This document shows, piece after piece, positions 1-11,961 of a stretch of DNA of 32,500 bases. Both the position numbers and the translations under genes were made by a program. The DNA is from Glandiceps talaboti (taxonomy: Eukaryota; Hemichordata; Enteropneusta; Spengelidae). The notes beneath the pieces were generated by a model, which saw nothing but the letters and a program-made list of their open reading frames with translations, made no database searches and was not told where the DNA came from. Location: the NCBI RefSeq assembly GCF_964340395.1, contig NC_135562.1, positions 10,237,634 through 10,270,133 of the forward strand, in the 5' to 3' direction. Position 1 is the first letter of the stretch, and the number at the start of each line of letters is the position of its first letter.

Positions 1-879
1 AAAGACTTTGAAAATATTTTCGACATTTTACATTTACGAGATTCAGAATCATATGAATGGGTGGCTTGAGCACAGACATGACGATCGTCAATATTAATTG
101 ATCGATTGGTCATGATCATTTTCCAGGGTTTTCCAGGGGTAGGGCACATTTTCCAGGGTTTTCCAGGGTTTTCCAGGGAGGGTTTGAAATTCCAGGGTTT
201 TCCAGGGTTTTCCAGGACCGTACGAACCCTGGTCTAAAATGGTGCGATGACACGCCTTTTTTTTTTTAATTCTCAACAAACCTGGCACTCAATCTACTAT
301 TTATGGCAGTTACTGTTCGTTTTATTTAGTATTTTACAGCAAGCGTGTATGTGAGGCAGATGCAGATTGCAGATGTCATTTGTTTGTTCATGATTGGCTC
401 TGCAGTTGTCTTCACTGAAGTAGGGAGGGTTATTTTTGTGTTTCCCTACAGATCTGCAGACTGCATGGGCTGGACAAACACACACAAAAAAAGACTGATG
501 CGGGAATATTTAAGTGATACGCGCGCTAACCAGAAACAGCTCTTTTTTTTGGCCTTAGCCATCTGAAAGATCTATATAAATCAATGCTTCATGGTGAACA
601 GTAAAATAAAATATGGAATGGAAACAGCACCACTTTTCAGGCTAGCATGAAATAATGGTAGACAGACATCCTGTCACACTTTCCACTATGGAATATTGAA
701 ATCAAATACATTATACTGCTGGTAATATATCTATGCCCAAGTAAAATGAATTATTTCCCGGATTTCCAATATATCATGGAATAACAACATATCCTACAGA
801 CAACGTTACTCTTCTTACTACTGCAATGCGGAATAAAGGAAGGATAAGTGTTGGGAAAGGGTAAGGAAAGAAGCCTCAC
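1..879. other. Low-coordinate edge: 10-bp repeat and unique AT-rich DNA
   Basis: A 10-bp minisatellite (unit TTCCAGGGTT, about nine imperfect copies) occupies 119-217; ORFs across it (WKTLE repeats) are artefacts. The rest is AT-rich sequence with no recognisable gene. It probably lies within or beyond the MYT1-type gene on its 3' side. Confidence 0.6.
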
Positions 880-954
880 CTTTGTGTTTTAGGATCTACG
901 ATAGCTGTCTCAGGGGGGCCTTCATTCAGCTTCCATTGTAATACACAAACTCCA
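880..954 (-). CDS. Candidate next exon of the MYT1-family gene (75 bp)
   Basis: A strong acceptor (GTTGTTGTGTGTTTCTAG) and a good donor (CAAAG|GTGAGG) enclose 75 bp that is open in one frame, GVCVLQWKLNEGPPE followed by TAIVDPKTQ. The phase (one base in, two out) fits the end of exon 5435-5542, giving SDRVLSGVCVLQ. Vertebrate MYT1L continues SDRVLRPMCFVKQL, so a cysteine and hydrophobics fall at similar positions, but the similarity is too weak to prove homology. It is richer in GC than its surroundings. It could be the start of the MYT1-domain region, an exon of another gene, or chance. A shorter version using the internal AAG at 931 as acceptor is also possible. Confidence 0.4.
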
Positions 955-3340
955 CTAGAAACACACAACAACCAAAAAAATGACGGGACAACACACACAA
1001 AGAAGATCGAAAGACAAAGAAGAAAAAAATAAACAAGACATGAAAATAACGAAAAAACAAACATTGGGGAGGAACAGTAAAGGAACTCAGCACTGCATGG
1101 AGACTAAGTCGTTCACAATATTACTTCTGAAGTTTAATTTAGCATTCATGCAGCTGCTATAAAATCAAAGCCAAGGTCACACATCAAATAAGCACAATGA
1201 ATGCATGCAGTTCTGAAAACATGTTCATTTTTGAAGTAAAATCATAAAAAATCTACCAAATAATATACGAATAATTTGAACCCAACTTAATTTGATAGCT
1301 TTCCACTTCACAACAAACCAAATCAGATCCTACGCACCATCTATGCAAGTAGTTACCATAGCAACTCACCTTTTCAAGTTGGATACAATGTATCGGATCC
1401 GTCTGACTTTAATGATGTTATTTGATACAATGTAACTTTAACATTACAAATAGTATGAATATTAATGAGCAGAAAGTCTATGATCACAAACACATTACTA
1501 TATTTACTAATTTTTTATAAAAGTTATTAAATATTTAAGTTACAACATTTCCTGCTTGTTACTAAAAGATTCCATTTTGCCTACTTACATTTGGACTTTG
1601 ACAGAAATCATGCGTCAGAGATGATGGAGCGCATTTGAGCTGTATTTTCATGAACGTAATCTTATAGTATGCCCTCTGGTGTTCATTCCTTATGTAAGGT
1701 ATCTGTATGCATAATATGTTATTTTATACCTCAACAACATCAGTGTCGTCAGCTACATAATTATTTCCCACATTCTGAAAAGGATCTCTTGAGAGATTAC
1801 TTTCTTGAATTCTAAGAATGGGGAGACCATGATTCCTAAACAAGGTTACTGGTCACACAGAATAACGTTACATAAAGCTTGTGTGCTCTGTAACCATGTC
1901 AGTAATGTTACTACAATGTGTACATTTTGTTATGGCATTGCTACAGTGTAACACTATGCATAATTAATGTTTTTTGTGATTTCACTTCAATGTATCACTT
2001 TGTATACATTTTGTGTGGTATTGCTACAGGGTATCAATATGTCATTAATATGGATACAATGTATCAATATGTCCATCTTTTGACAACCTACTTGTTGCTA
2101 CAATGGAAAATACCAAACATACTTCATTTGACACAAGTTGTTAGCGAGCTTGTCAACAAAAATTCTGACAAACTCCTCAGATAAGATACAAAATGTATTT
2201 CCTTATCTAATAATGCACTGCATGAAAATAAATGACAGACAAACAGACAGACGGACAGACAGGCTAGTAAAAAGCGAACTACTTTGTCATCACAACAAGT
2301 TGTCCCATATGGTCAATGTCCTATACCTATTGAAACCTTTTTAACTTTCAATAGAGACAAATCTCATGATGAGTTATAAAATATAACACCTTTGTGCAGT
2401 CATATTACATTCCTGAGGAGAATTACGATCTGTTCTGACATCCTTTAGAACACCCCGCACGTTAATAAAGTTCAACAGATTACTATTAATCTTTCAGTAA
2501 TGATGAACCTTGAATAAAGTGTTTGTGAATGTATCAGTGATGCTGTTAATATTGACTTCTACTCTCCTCTACAGTTACATGTTAGTAATGTTTCAATAGT
2601 GAGTCACCTACCTTGTAACAGTGTAGCAACTGAACACTGTATATGGATACAATGTGTCGACTTTTAATACTCAACTTGGACAATGTCTCAAATGAAATGA
2701 TTACACTGTATCAAATTGTAGCACTATACTCACTGTCAAACAATACTAATACCATAACATTGCCAAAAATATAGATGCGAACAAAAATAACTGGGATGTG
2801 TATCAACAAACATAATTCTAACACTAATACCCTTCTGACACTTTTCATTTCACTTCTAAAACTTGCACCACCTTGGTACTTAAAATATTTGGCTGTCCGT
2901 TTACTAAAAGCCATAGTTGAATTAGAATTGAAATTTGAAAGAGATAAATAGTTGTTCAGGAGTGCAATACAGAGACGGTCATTAACAAAAGAGTAATTCT
3001 ATCTGAGTATTTTAATTATTATTGCACCACTGATAGTGATAGGACAGCACTACACAATGAAAGAGCCTTGTATTGAATCATGGGCCTTTAACTTTAACAA
3101 TATTTCCCTAATAACTTTTCACATTAATTCCACATTTTTCCATCTTACACAATTTGCATATTTTTGTTGACCAGCTTGTATTACAGAACCAGGTCTACCA
3201 ACTGGTAGAGGTTTCATTAAGATATAAGCAATGATGTAATTTTTTGGTTACCGATAAATGGGGGGGGGGGGGGGGGGGGCGCCACATTGTTCATGTTTCC
3301 ATAAAAAATTACCGCCAATGGCACTGTAGCATAATTGTAG
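955..3340. other. Intronic or intergenic AT-rich DNA
   Basis: No supported gene. It holds scattered copies of a GATACAATGTATC-like motif (for example 1384-1435, 2010-2065, 2643-2660), a short GACA repeat (2236-2262) and a run of 20 G (3260-3279). A 33-bp exon-like segment at about 1367-1399 has a good donor but a weak acceptor. Confidence 0.5.
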
Positions 3341-4282
3341 TTAGTTTTTGGTATGGGTGTGGTCTTGTTGCTAGGCATATTTACATACATTTTTTGAAAT
3401 CTTTATTTATTTGCCTACCCTTTCCACTTTTCATCTTTCCAATATAAACCACCATTTAGTTGTTGCTATGAGCATGGTCCTGTTGCTAGGCATATTTGCA
3501 TATATTTTAAAAATATTTATTCACTTACCTACCCATCCCTGTTGTTATCTTTGTAATATGCATAATTTCGCTTTTGCCAAGGGTGTGTGGCCATGGTTAC
3601 TAGGACCAATTGTGTCAAAATGTTTTCAATAATAATTGCAGAATAAGTTGTTTGTTTTTTTACCAAATATGACATTTTTAGACATAATTTGCATAACACT
3701 GATGGGATCATCTTATTGTAAATATAGCTTCATCTGCACATCCCAGATACCTCCCCCCCCCCCCCCCCCATTAAATTCCTGCACAATCTGCTTGGTAGTT
3801 TTGGAATGATAGATTTTTGACCAAAAAGACACATTTTAGCCCTTATTTGCATGTCACTAATTGGATCATCATATTATAAACAATTCTTAATCTAGACACC
3901 GCTAAGAATGTTCCCATCAAATTTAACCCAATCTGTTCCATAATTTTGGAATTATAGATTTTTGACCAAAAGGACACAATTTTAGCCCTAATTTGCATAT
4001 CACTGATGGGATCATCATGTCGTGAACAATTCTTTATCTAAACACCCCTAAGAATGTTCCCAGCAAATTTCAGATGATCTACCCTGTAGTTTTTGAGTGT
4101 AAGTTTTTTGACCAAAAATCATATTTTTTTCACTCAAATCACACAAGTTGGTAAGAATAATTTCCCAACTAGACACCCAAGGTAATACATCCACCAACTA
4201 TCATGGAAATCAGTCCAGTGGTTTTTTTACTTTAAGTTGTTTACACATACACACACACACACACAAACACACACACATACAC

Positions 4283-4321
<39 letters not shown>

Positions 4322-4375
4322 CCACACCATGCCTATAGCACTACTGAACCTTATCAGTTCAGCTGTACTAAAAAA
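3341..4375 (+). repeat. Composite interspersed repeat, copy 1, with CA/CAGA tail
   Basis: It contains two units of a roughly 115-bp repeat (GTTGCTAGGCATATTT at about 3367 and 3482), a 17-base C run (3753-3769), two or three units of a roughly 165-bp repeat (TTTTTGACCAAAA...TTTGCAT...TGGGATCATC), a conserved block (CCAACTAGACACCCA to TTTAAGTTGTTTACAC), (CA)n, (CAGA)n, and an end with TATAGCACTACTGAACC and a short TTCAG hairpin. The same order of blocks recurs at 28960-29515 in the same orientation. No coding capacity was seen, so it is probably a non-autonomous element; the class is unknown. Confidence 0.7.
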
Positions 4376-5401
<1,026 letters not shown>

Positions 5402-5434
5402 ATTCAAACAATGTTGTGATGCTGTTACTCTTAC

Positions 5435-5542
5435 CTTAGAACTCTATCAGATAGGTGTCTTTGTTGTTGAAGTATACTATTGGATGTTGTCTTGTTACTA
5501 TTGGCTAACTTCTCAGCGGCAGCAATCGGACATCCAGACAAA
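5435..5542 (-). CDS. Myt1: MYT1-family gene, exon completing zinc finger 3 and entering the MYT1-domain linker
   Basis: This 108-bp exon (acceptor ATGTTTCAG, donor TAAG|GTAAGAG) reads [16 protein letters not shown], then an Asn/Gln/Ser-rich stretch ending [21 protein letters not shown] is nearly identical to vertebrate MYT1L finger 3, and SDRVL matches the SDRVLR motif that opens the segment leading to the MYT1 domain. It enters and leaves in phase 2 and is a multiple of three, so it could be skipped without a frameshift, but skipping would remove the fourth zinc ligand of finger 3. In the transcript it is followed within about 45 nt by a C-run and a 108-nt TC tract, and preceded in the upstream intron by a complementary AG tract. 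Confidence 0.95.
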
Positions 5543-6417
5543 CTGAAACATGGGAAAGAAAGAGCAGAGAATAAGTTGGTCACAATTTACAATACACTTT
5601 TCATACAACACTTTCCAACATTGGGTTGCGAATCCCAGTAACAAGAGGGAATCCGACATATTTTACACAATTTGCTATAAATTTAAACCTAATTTTGAAG
5701 GTGGTTATCCCTGGTTACATATATAAAAACTCAGGTAGGTTTTACTGACTTACCACCCTTAACAAAGACACTGGTAAGGACCCCTGGGGTTAAAAATGAC
5801 TGGGGACTCAGGTTGATTTTATCCACTTACCACTCTTCACACCAATGGGTTATTACCTCTGGCACAGACATATAGTACAAACCATAATACTTTCTCAACT
5901 CTCTGGAAAGCATACACTCCTTACAATACTGGCAATAAGGGATAAAATCCATCTCAAAATCACGTCCTACCAGCTACCAATGTAAACATCTCAGTTGCTA
6001 TGAACACAGAAGTAGCAACTATGCAAGTCCACTATGGATCAAACTTTTGACTCACTAAAATCTGACTATCTGCAGTACTACATCATGTAGAATTGTGGGT
6101 AATTTAAGCTAAATATAACATTTTTGACAAATGTATGACACTATATAATATTACATGTATTGTAATATTATATATAACAAATGTACTGGGTAGCCTCAAA
6201 CAAAAAAATTACAAGATTTCCTATTCATGCATACTTTGCCTTTTATCCTGTGCGACACCATTGACTAACCAACCCTGATAATTTTCACAAAAATAAAAAT
6301 AAATTTTTTCTTTTTTCTATGTGTACAGTGGGCTTTGTGTCGTGACAACTTTTAATTTGTGACTTTGTATGTATTTAGACCAAAAGTACAATGTTACAGG
6401 GTCAAGCCTTTTGCTTG
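5543..6417. other. Intron between finger-3 exons, with dispersed repeat fragment
   Basis: The segment at about 5730-5850 holds two related units (ACTCAGGTAGGTTTTACTG...TTACCACCCTTAACAAAGACACTGG). A matching fragment lies at 31200-31255 (AGGTAGATTTTACCTACTTACCACCCTTAACA), so this is an interspersed family. No gene is supported. Confidence 0.5.
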
Positions 6418-6602
6418 CTCTCTCTTCTCTCTCTCTCTCTTTGTCTCCTTTTTCTGTCTCTCCCACTCTCTCTGTATGTCTCTCTGTCTCTCCTTTCTGT
6501 CTCTTTGCCTCTCAGTCTCTTTGCCTCTCTCTGTCTCTCTCACTGTCTCCCCCTCCCCCTCTGTGTCTCTCTCCCTAATCTCTTTGCCGCTCTCTCTCTC
6601 TT

Positions 6603-6693
<91 letters not shown>

Positions 6694-6852
6694 TCTTTCT
6701 CCTCTTCTTTCTCCTCTTCTTTCTCACCCTCCCTCTCCCCATCTCTTTCTCCTCTTCTTTCTCACCCTCCCTCTCTCCCCTCTTTCTCTTCCTCCCTTCT
6801 TCTCCCTCCCTCAGCTCCCACCCACACTCAGCTTCCACCCTCCCCCCTCCTT
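6418..6852. repeat. Long polypyrimidine (CT)n tract
   Basis: It is CT-rich throughout, with a pure (CT)n core at about 6608-6690 and TCTCC/CTTCC-rich flanks. In the MYT1 transcript it is (GA)n, complementary to the TC tract from 5283-5390. Ser/Leu-rich ORFs of up to 231 codons here are artefacts. Confidence 0.97.
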
Positions 6853-6880
6853 TCCTGTTATCAAACAGACCAATCTTTAC

Positions 6881-6943
6881 CTTCTGTGAGAATTCCTGTT
6901 ACTATTCACATGACCTCTTCCAGTACAGCCTGGTGTTGGACAC
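6881..6943 (-). CDS. Myt1: MYT1-family gene, exon encoding first half of C2HC zinc finger 3
   Basis: This 63-bp exon, between ATTTTTGTAG and AAG|GTAAAG, encodes [20 protein letters not shown], essentially identical to the third finger of vertebrate MYT1/MYT1L, whose [10 protein letters not shown] core is diagnostic. It has the same length (63 bp) and the same phases as the finger-1 exon at 24649-24711, which suggests exon duplication in the family's ancestry. The last zinc cysteine is on the next exon. The long CT-rich tract at 6418-6852 starts just 3' of it in transcript direction and is GA-rich in the RNA. Confidence 0.96.
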
Positions 6944-7194
6944 CTACAAAAATCATGCAAAGATACATCATCAATTCTATGCACTCACAGTTTGTACTAT
7001 CTGTTTATAGCATATTTATGATCTACTGGTATTGTTTTCAACATATTAAACTTGCTATTTTTATCACTCTCTTTCAACACACCTAGCTACTGTTGCTGGC
7101 ATTCACTTAACCTCTATTCGTCTGTTACATTCACCTGACTTCTCCATAAACCTTGGTTCTACGGTTTCTCTAGTATGTTGTTTTCAGGTGACCT

Positions 7195-7380
7195 TTGACA
7201 CATCATTAATCAATTAATCAATCAATCAATTAATCAATCAATTAATCAATCAATCAGAAAATGTATAGAGCACATGTATCTGATACAAAATAAAGTTCAG
7301 AGGTGTGCGCTGTAGTTACATATTGAAGGTTTCCGTGAATTAGTACTCCTATGTTTTAAGGTTCTTCCTCACTTTCACCA
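7195..7380 (+). repeat. Interspersed repeat with (ATCA)n head, copy 1
   Basis: A (TCAA/TTAA)n tract (7204-7256) is followed by AAAATGTATAGAGC, TAAAGTTCAGAGGTG, a variable part and TTTTAAGGTTCTT. The same blocks recur in the same orientation at 27606-27740. Probably a short interspersed element; I saw no RNA polymerase III boxes in it. Confidence 0.65.
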
Positions 7381-7662
7381 CACCTTGCTACTACTGCTGG
7401 CATCATTAGTTTCATCTGACCTTTGACCTATTTCTCAGTTAATTATCTTGTTGTTTGTATTCAGTTTTTCCAACAATCAGCTGATTCATAGCTTTGTCAA
7501 TATCTATCCTTTACATTCTATCAACCTTTTCACTTGATGCTAACATTCAACAGACCCTACTGTCAGATTATGCTGGCCTCCAGATATCTTGTTGCCATAA
7601 CTACATCAACTGCAACCCTTCACTTAGTCTCAGTTACCTAGCCTCTTACTACGGGTGTGTGT

Positions 7663-7690
7663 GGGGGAGGGGGGGGGGGGGTGTGTGATG
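7663..7690. repeat. G-rich run
   Basis: TGTGGGGGAGGG followed by about ten more G, directly before the 37-bp array. Confidence 0.8.
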
Positions 7691-7694
7691 ATGA

Positions 7695-8566
7695 TAACTC
7701 ACTGCATATCTCTGTATTCTATCCTGCAGCCAACTCACTGCATATCTCTGTATTCTATCCTGCAAACAACTCACTGTATATCCCTGTATTCCACCCCTGC
7801 AAACAACTCACTGTATATCTCTGTATTCTATCCCTGCTAACAACTCACTGCATATCTCTGTATTCTATCCCTACAAACAACTCACTGCATATCTCTGTAT
7901 TCTATCCCTGCAAACTCACTGCATATCTCTGTATTCTATCCCTACAAACAACTCACTGCATATCTCTGTATTCTATCCCTGCAAACAACTCACTGCATAT
8001 CTCAGTATTCTATCCTTGCAAACAACTCACTGCATATCTCTGTATTCTGTCCCTGCAAACAACTCAGTGCATATCTCTGTATTCTGTTCCCCAAGCAACT
8101 CAGTGCATATCTCTGTATTCTGTTCCCCAAGCAACTCAGTGCATATCTCTGTATTCTATCCCTGCAAACAACTCACTGCATATCTCTGTATTCTGTCCGT
8201 GCAAACAACTCACTGCATATCTCTGTATTCTATCCCTGCAAACAACTCACTGCATATCTCTGTATTCTATCCCTGCAAACAACTCAGTGCATATCTCTGT
8301 ATTCTATCCCTGCAAACAACTCAGTGCATATCTCTGTATTCTATCCCTACAAACAACTCACTGCATATCTCTGTATTCTATCCCTGCAAACAACTCACTG
8401 CATATCTCTGTATTCTATCCCTGCAAACAACTCACTGCATATCTCTGTATTCTATCCCTGCAAACAACTCACTGCATATCTCTGTATTCTATCCCTGCAA
8501 ACAACTCACTGCATATCTCTGTATTCTATCCCTGCAAACAACTCACTGCATATCTCTGTTTCTACT
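7695..8566. repeat. 37-bp minisatellite, about 22-23 copies
   Basis: The unit is CAACTCACTGCATATCTCTG TATTCTATCCCTGCAAA (37 bp), with variants lacking AAA or carrying TGTTCCCCAAG. Because 37 is not a multiple of three and the unit has no stop in any plus frame, it produces overlapping long ORFs (up to 318 codons, 7657-8613). These repeat every 37 residues and are not proteins. It lies in the intron between exons 6881-6943 and 9941-9968. Confidence 0.96.
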
Positions 8567-8621
8567 ATCCATCAGTATTGCTGTGGTTGAACTTTAAACT
8601 CACATGTAGATAATTGTATAG

Positions 8622-8815
8622 TTACATTGTCTCCATTCTACATTAATACTGTTACAATGTCTCCATCCTACATCAATATTGTTACATTGTATCTATTCTA
8701 CATTAATATTGTTACATTGTCTCCATTCTACATCAACATTGCTACATTATCTCCATTCTCTATCAATATTGCTACACTGTCTCAATTCTACATCAATATA
8801 GCTACACCATTAAAC
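8622..8815. repeat. 30-bp minisatellite, about 6 copies
   Basis: The unit is approximately TACATTGTCTCCATTCTACA TCAATATTGT. It is a multiple of three, which explains the SPFYINTVT-like repeating ORF. It begins about 55 bp after the 37-bp array. Confidence 0.9.
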
Positions 8816-9940
8816 TCTATACTAAAGTGTACAACTAATTAAGTAATAGCTAATTAATTAGCTGCATCATCTTCCTTTTTCATCACTACTGCTGCAATTA
8901 AACTATGTATACAATTGTAAAAGTTAAAACTAACTATTCAAATCTAAACTATTGGCCTTCACCTGTACTCTTCCTCAGCTGCTATTCAACTCTATATAAA
9001 AGCATGGAACTAAAAGCTGATAGAGAATATTATTCATGATTCAATGAATCAATAGGACAGTACAATGTAGTTACTTTGGAACGGTAAATTGGAAACGAAT
9101 GTGATGTTTTGATCCATCTAATATGGACCTTGATCATGCAATTATTTAATTACTTAGCACAAAATATCTCTCTCTCCAAAACCAGCAGAATGATAAATAG
9201 TATGCTACATGTTATATACTATATATTATTTCTGCTCGTTTCAGAAAGACATTAAGGCTGTGATCATGGGCCGCAGTAAACAGAACAAAATATCGCATTT
9301 GTTTCCAATTTCCCTTCCAAAGTAACTACATTTTACTATCCTAAAAGCTAATTATCAACTGATATTTCTCAACTGAGCATTTGTCCGTACTCTTCAATTA
9401 GCTGCAATTAAACTCTGTATGAATATGTGTAAGTAAAAGCTAACTATACCTAACTAATCTAAACTGAGCCTTCACCTGCACACTTCATCAGCCACAATGA
9501 CACTACACATTAAACAAGAAACTGTTAAAAAGCAATTACGCACTAGTAATGTCTAAACTAATTTTTAGTCTTCACTGTTCATCATCTGCAAATAAAGTCT
9601 ATATACTAAAATATGAAACTAATTATCTAGTATCTCTATACTAAGTCTAATTCCTTTGTCTCTCATACAGTGCACCTGTTGGATTCTTTAAATTCATACC
9701 ATTTCATTTTCGCTACACAAGTATTTTGACTGTTTTGAACTGATCCAGTAGCGACTCCGAAGGTCAAGGTGAAAAATTCTTCCAAAATACATCTTTGGTG
9801 GACAGACCACACAAAATGAAAACGAAATTCCAAATGAAAATAAAGAATCCACATACAGTGTGTAAAAGGCGACATTCAATTACTGCCTACGCTATCTAAT
9901 GGAAGGAAGAATGCAAATTACTAGAGTCAAATATACGTAC
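8816..9940. other. Intronic DNA
   Basis: AT-rich, no supported gene. AGTAACTACATT and its inverted copy AATGTAGTTACT (about 9066-9078 and 9318-9331), together with the paired AATTGGAAACGAATG / CATTTGTTTCCAATT and GGAAACAAATGCGATATTTTG-like segments, indicate a foldback element spanning about 9055-9345. The 60-70-codon minus ORFs at 9663-9879 show no family similarity. Confidence 0.5.
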
Positions 9941-9968
9941 TTCAAAACATGGTCATGTTGCGCCAACA
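9941..9968 (-). CDS. Myt1: MYT1-family gene, 28-bp microexon (linker between fingers 2 and 3)
   Basis: The acceptor TTTTGCAG and the donor GAA|GTACGT enclose 28 bp. Spliced in frame it reads LLAQHDHVLK, matching the ILAMHENVLK linker between fingers 2 and 3 of vertebrate MYT1L (recalled family knowledge). The upstream exon supplies T (T+TG = Leu) and the downstream exon supplies G (AA+G = Lys). I chose GTACGT over the nearby GTATAT donor because only the former keeps the frame into CPTPGC of finger 3. Skipping would shift the frame, so this is probably constitutive. Confidence 0.9.
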
Positions 9969-10492
9969 CTGCAAAACAAAATGAATTTTATTAATACAAG
10001 AAAGGAATACCACACAGATGTTATGCTTCACTTAATTTGAATACATCAACTATCCATAATATATCTACTTTCCCTTGTCAACTGACTACAATAAATGACT
10101 TTCACCAGTTCCATATTGCTGGCTATAATCGTTGATGAGAAATTCAGAATTCCCTTAAGACAACTCTCCATCTCATCTTCACTAATTGGCTCATTAAATA
10201 ATTAACTGTGTACTTCTCTCTCTTTCCTTCTTCCATAACATCAAAAAACTATTAATTCTTTTCAATCAATCTGGATATTAGATATTTTTCATTTTGACGT
10301 TTAAATAATGTTATTCTCATTCCTTAGAAATCAAGAGGGTGTGCTAACAACTTAGTAAAAAATTATCAAATTTATTGGTCAAAATTCCATTTTCTTTAAT
10401 TTCATTTATTTCTATGATAACACAGTCAAGGGTGAATTGCATAGGACTATTTTTTTTCTTTTACTGTAGTGTTTTGAAATTATATGTTGAAG

Positions 10493-10869
10493 CAGTGTTG
10501 CACCCAGCCTTTTCAAAGTGTGGGACGTACGTCACATAGTGTTCCAATGACATCCATTTTTGTGGGTCATCATAAATTTTTGTGGGACATCACACAAATT
10601 CTTATTACATCAAATTAACACAACAATCTCACAATGAAATTTATTCACATACTGACATGAATGTTAATGCAAGTAAACTTTCAAGAACTGGATGTGTCCC
10701 GGCAATCTGGAATGGGTCCTCATTCATGCTAAATATGCATTTCCAAACAAATGTTTGTGTTAGAACATCTTTCAGAGTGCGTCATCTCTGACACGTCACT
10801 TGCAAAAAAGTGGGCCAGGTACAGAAAATGTGGTCAAATGACACAAAATGCTGTCTGGGTGCAACACTG
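10493..10869. mobile_element. 377-bp MITE, hAT-like terminal inverted repeats
   Basis: Perfect 15-bp terminal inverted repeats, CAGTGTTGCACCCAG at 10493-10507 and its complement CTGGGTGCAACACTG at 10855-10869. The ends start with CAG as in many hAT elements. The flanks GTTGAAG and GTTGAGG (6 of 7 identical) may be a decayed target-site duplication; hAT duplications are normally 8 bp. No transposase is encoded, so it is non-autonomous. It sits in the intron between exons 9941-9968 and 11079-11119. Confidence 0.82.
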
Positions 10870-11078
10870 GTTGAGGTCAATATTCATGGACTGTTTCAGA
10901 AAACCGTAACATTTTTCACACACCAAAAGTTCAAAATATAATTTGATATCCTACCTACAAAACTGAGCCATAAGAGACTACATTACTGACATGTTTTCTT
11001 CCATTGTTTCAATTCATTTTTGAAATATTTTACAATTTTTTGTTATTTTTAACTTTGTAAGAAAACATGATGACTTAC

Positions 11079-11119
11079 ACTCAGGCGGTATTTTATCTTT
11101 ATGAGGACATCCCGATAGA
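11079..11119 (-). CDS. Myt1: MYT1-family gene, 41-bp exon completing zinc finger 2
   Basis: Acceptor TCCTTCACAG and donor GAGT|GTAAGTC bound a 41-bp exon. With the AG from the previous exon it reads SLSGCPHKDKIPPE, giving the last zinc cysteine of finger 2 and the start of the linker. The HRSLSGCPHK and PPE segments closely match vertebrate MYT1L finger 2. It begins with one base and ends with one base of split codons (phases 2 and 1), which fits exons 13213-13726 and 9941-9968. At 41 bp it would be invisible to ORF-length filters. Confidence 0.93.
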
Positions 11120-11597
11120 CTGTGAAGGAAATCAATATATGCAATGATGAAAATGATAACATTGATCACAACAACAAAGACAACTGGTAATGTTGACAAG
11201 ATTTCACCATTTTTCTGTCTGATTTGCACAAAATAAAATTACATATGCATTTTAATTGTGTTTGAATCTGGACATCTTTACCCCATGTTTCACTCAATGT
11301 CAAATCATGAACCAAAAGTTGTTCATGCAAATGAGTAAACCCTTAGAATAACATAAACAGTGTATAAGTATTGTGATAGGACAAATATACCATATTTGGA
11401 TATTATGTAACTGCTCCCAATAATATATCTTAATATTAGGCAGAATTCTGCGATTGGTTAACAATGACATGGTGTTAAAGACTTTGTGAGTAGCTTCGTT
11501 TTTATTTGAAATTTCAACTCCCAGCTCCTCATTAAGCTAGGCATGGAGTAAAGATATGATATCTTCAGATTCAAACCCAACAAACAGTCTCTAGACT
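11120..11597. other. Intronic DNA
   Basis: No gene or clear repeat seen. The minus ORF here (11014-11229) is only the finger-2 exon read through into intron. Confidence 0.4.
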
Positions 11598-11961
11598 AGG
11601 CCTTAAAAAAAATTATGTGGTTCCGATTATTTTCAATTTTAGAATAGGTAGGGTAGGTAGATTGACTTTTTTTCATATGTGAGTGTCTAGTTCAGGTAGT
11701 TATGTTTTCTGTTGTTTTCTATATGGTCTCTATGTTATTTATTTCTTACTATCAGATGTACAGTCATTACAGATTGGAAGAACAGTTTGATATTGTCTTT
11801 TTAAGTTGATGTCAGTTTCCATATCCACTATTTCTCGTGCGACTTCACAATTTTCACGATTTTATATTGTTTTGTCGAAAATTTATAAAAAAAGTTTAGG
11901 GTCAGCAGTGAAAAACTACGTGCGGTCAGGTAACCGGAACCAAACATTTTTTTGTAGGCCT
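11598..11961. mobile_element. Non-autonomous inverted-repeat transposon, copy 1
   Basis: The left end AGGCCTTAAAAAAAATTATG plus TGGTTCC and the inverted right end (AGGCCTACAAAAAAATGTTTGGTTCC as complement, in two parts) form imperfect terminal inverted repeats of about 26 bp. The interior (ATTTTAGAATAGGT, CAGATGTACAG, ATTACAGATTGGAAGAACAG, AAGTTTAGG.TCAGCAGTG) is shared with 18726-19107 in the same orientation. No protein is encoded. Confidence 0.8.

Noticed and set aside
1367-1399. 33-bp exon-like segment on the minus strand with donor AAAAG|GTGAGT, phase-compatible
   Set aside because: The acceptor AAAGTCAG lacks a pyrimidine tract and the sequence overlaps the local GATACAATGTATC repeats.
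2599-2633. Donor-acceptor pair 18 nt apart on the minus strand
   Set aside because: Falls in locally repeated TGTAGCA/TGTAACA sequence and has no family match.
6359-7086. Long Ser/Leu-rich plus-strand ORFs (176 and 231 codons)
   Set aside because: Translation of the CT microsatellite; the real coding signal here is the minus-strand finger-3 exon at 6881-6943.
7690-8560. CRISPR-like array
   Set aside because: Direct repeats are contiguous with no unique spacers, in a eukaryotic intron; it is a minisatellite.
7657-8613. 318-codon plus-strand ORF with repeating SLHISVFYPCKQL peptide
   Set aside because: Product of the 37-bp minisatellite, open in three frames; no domain or splice context.
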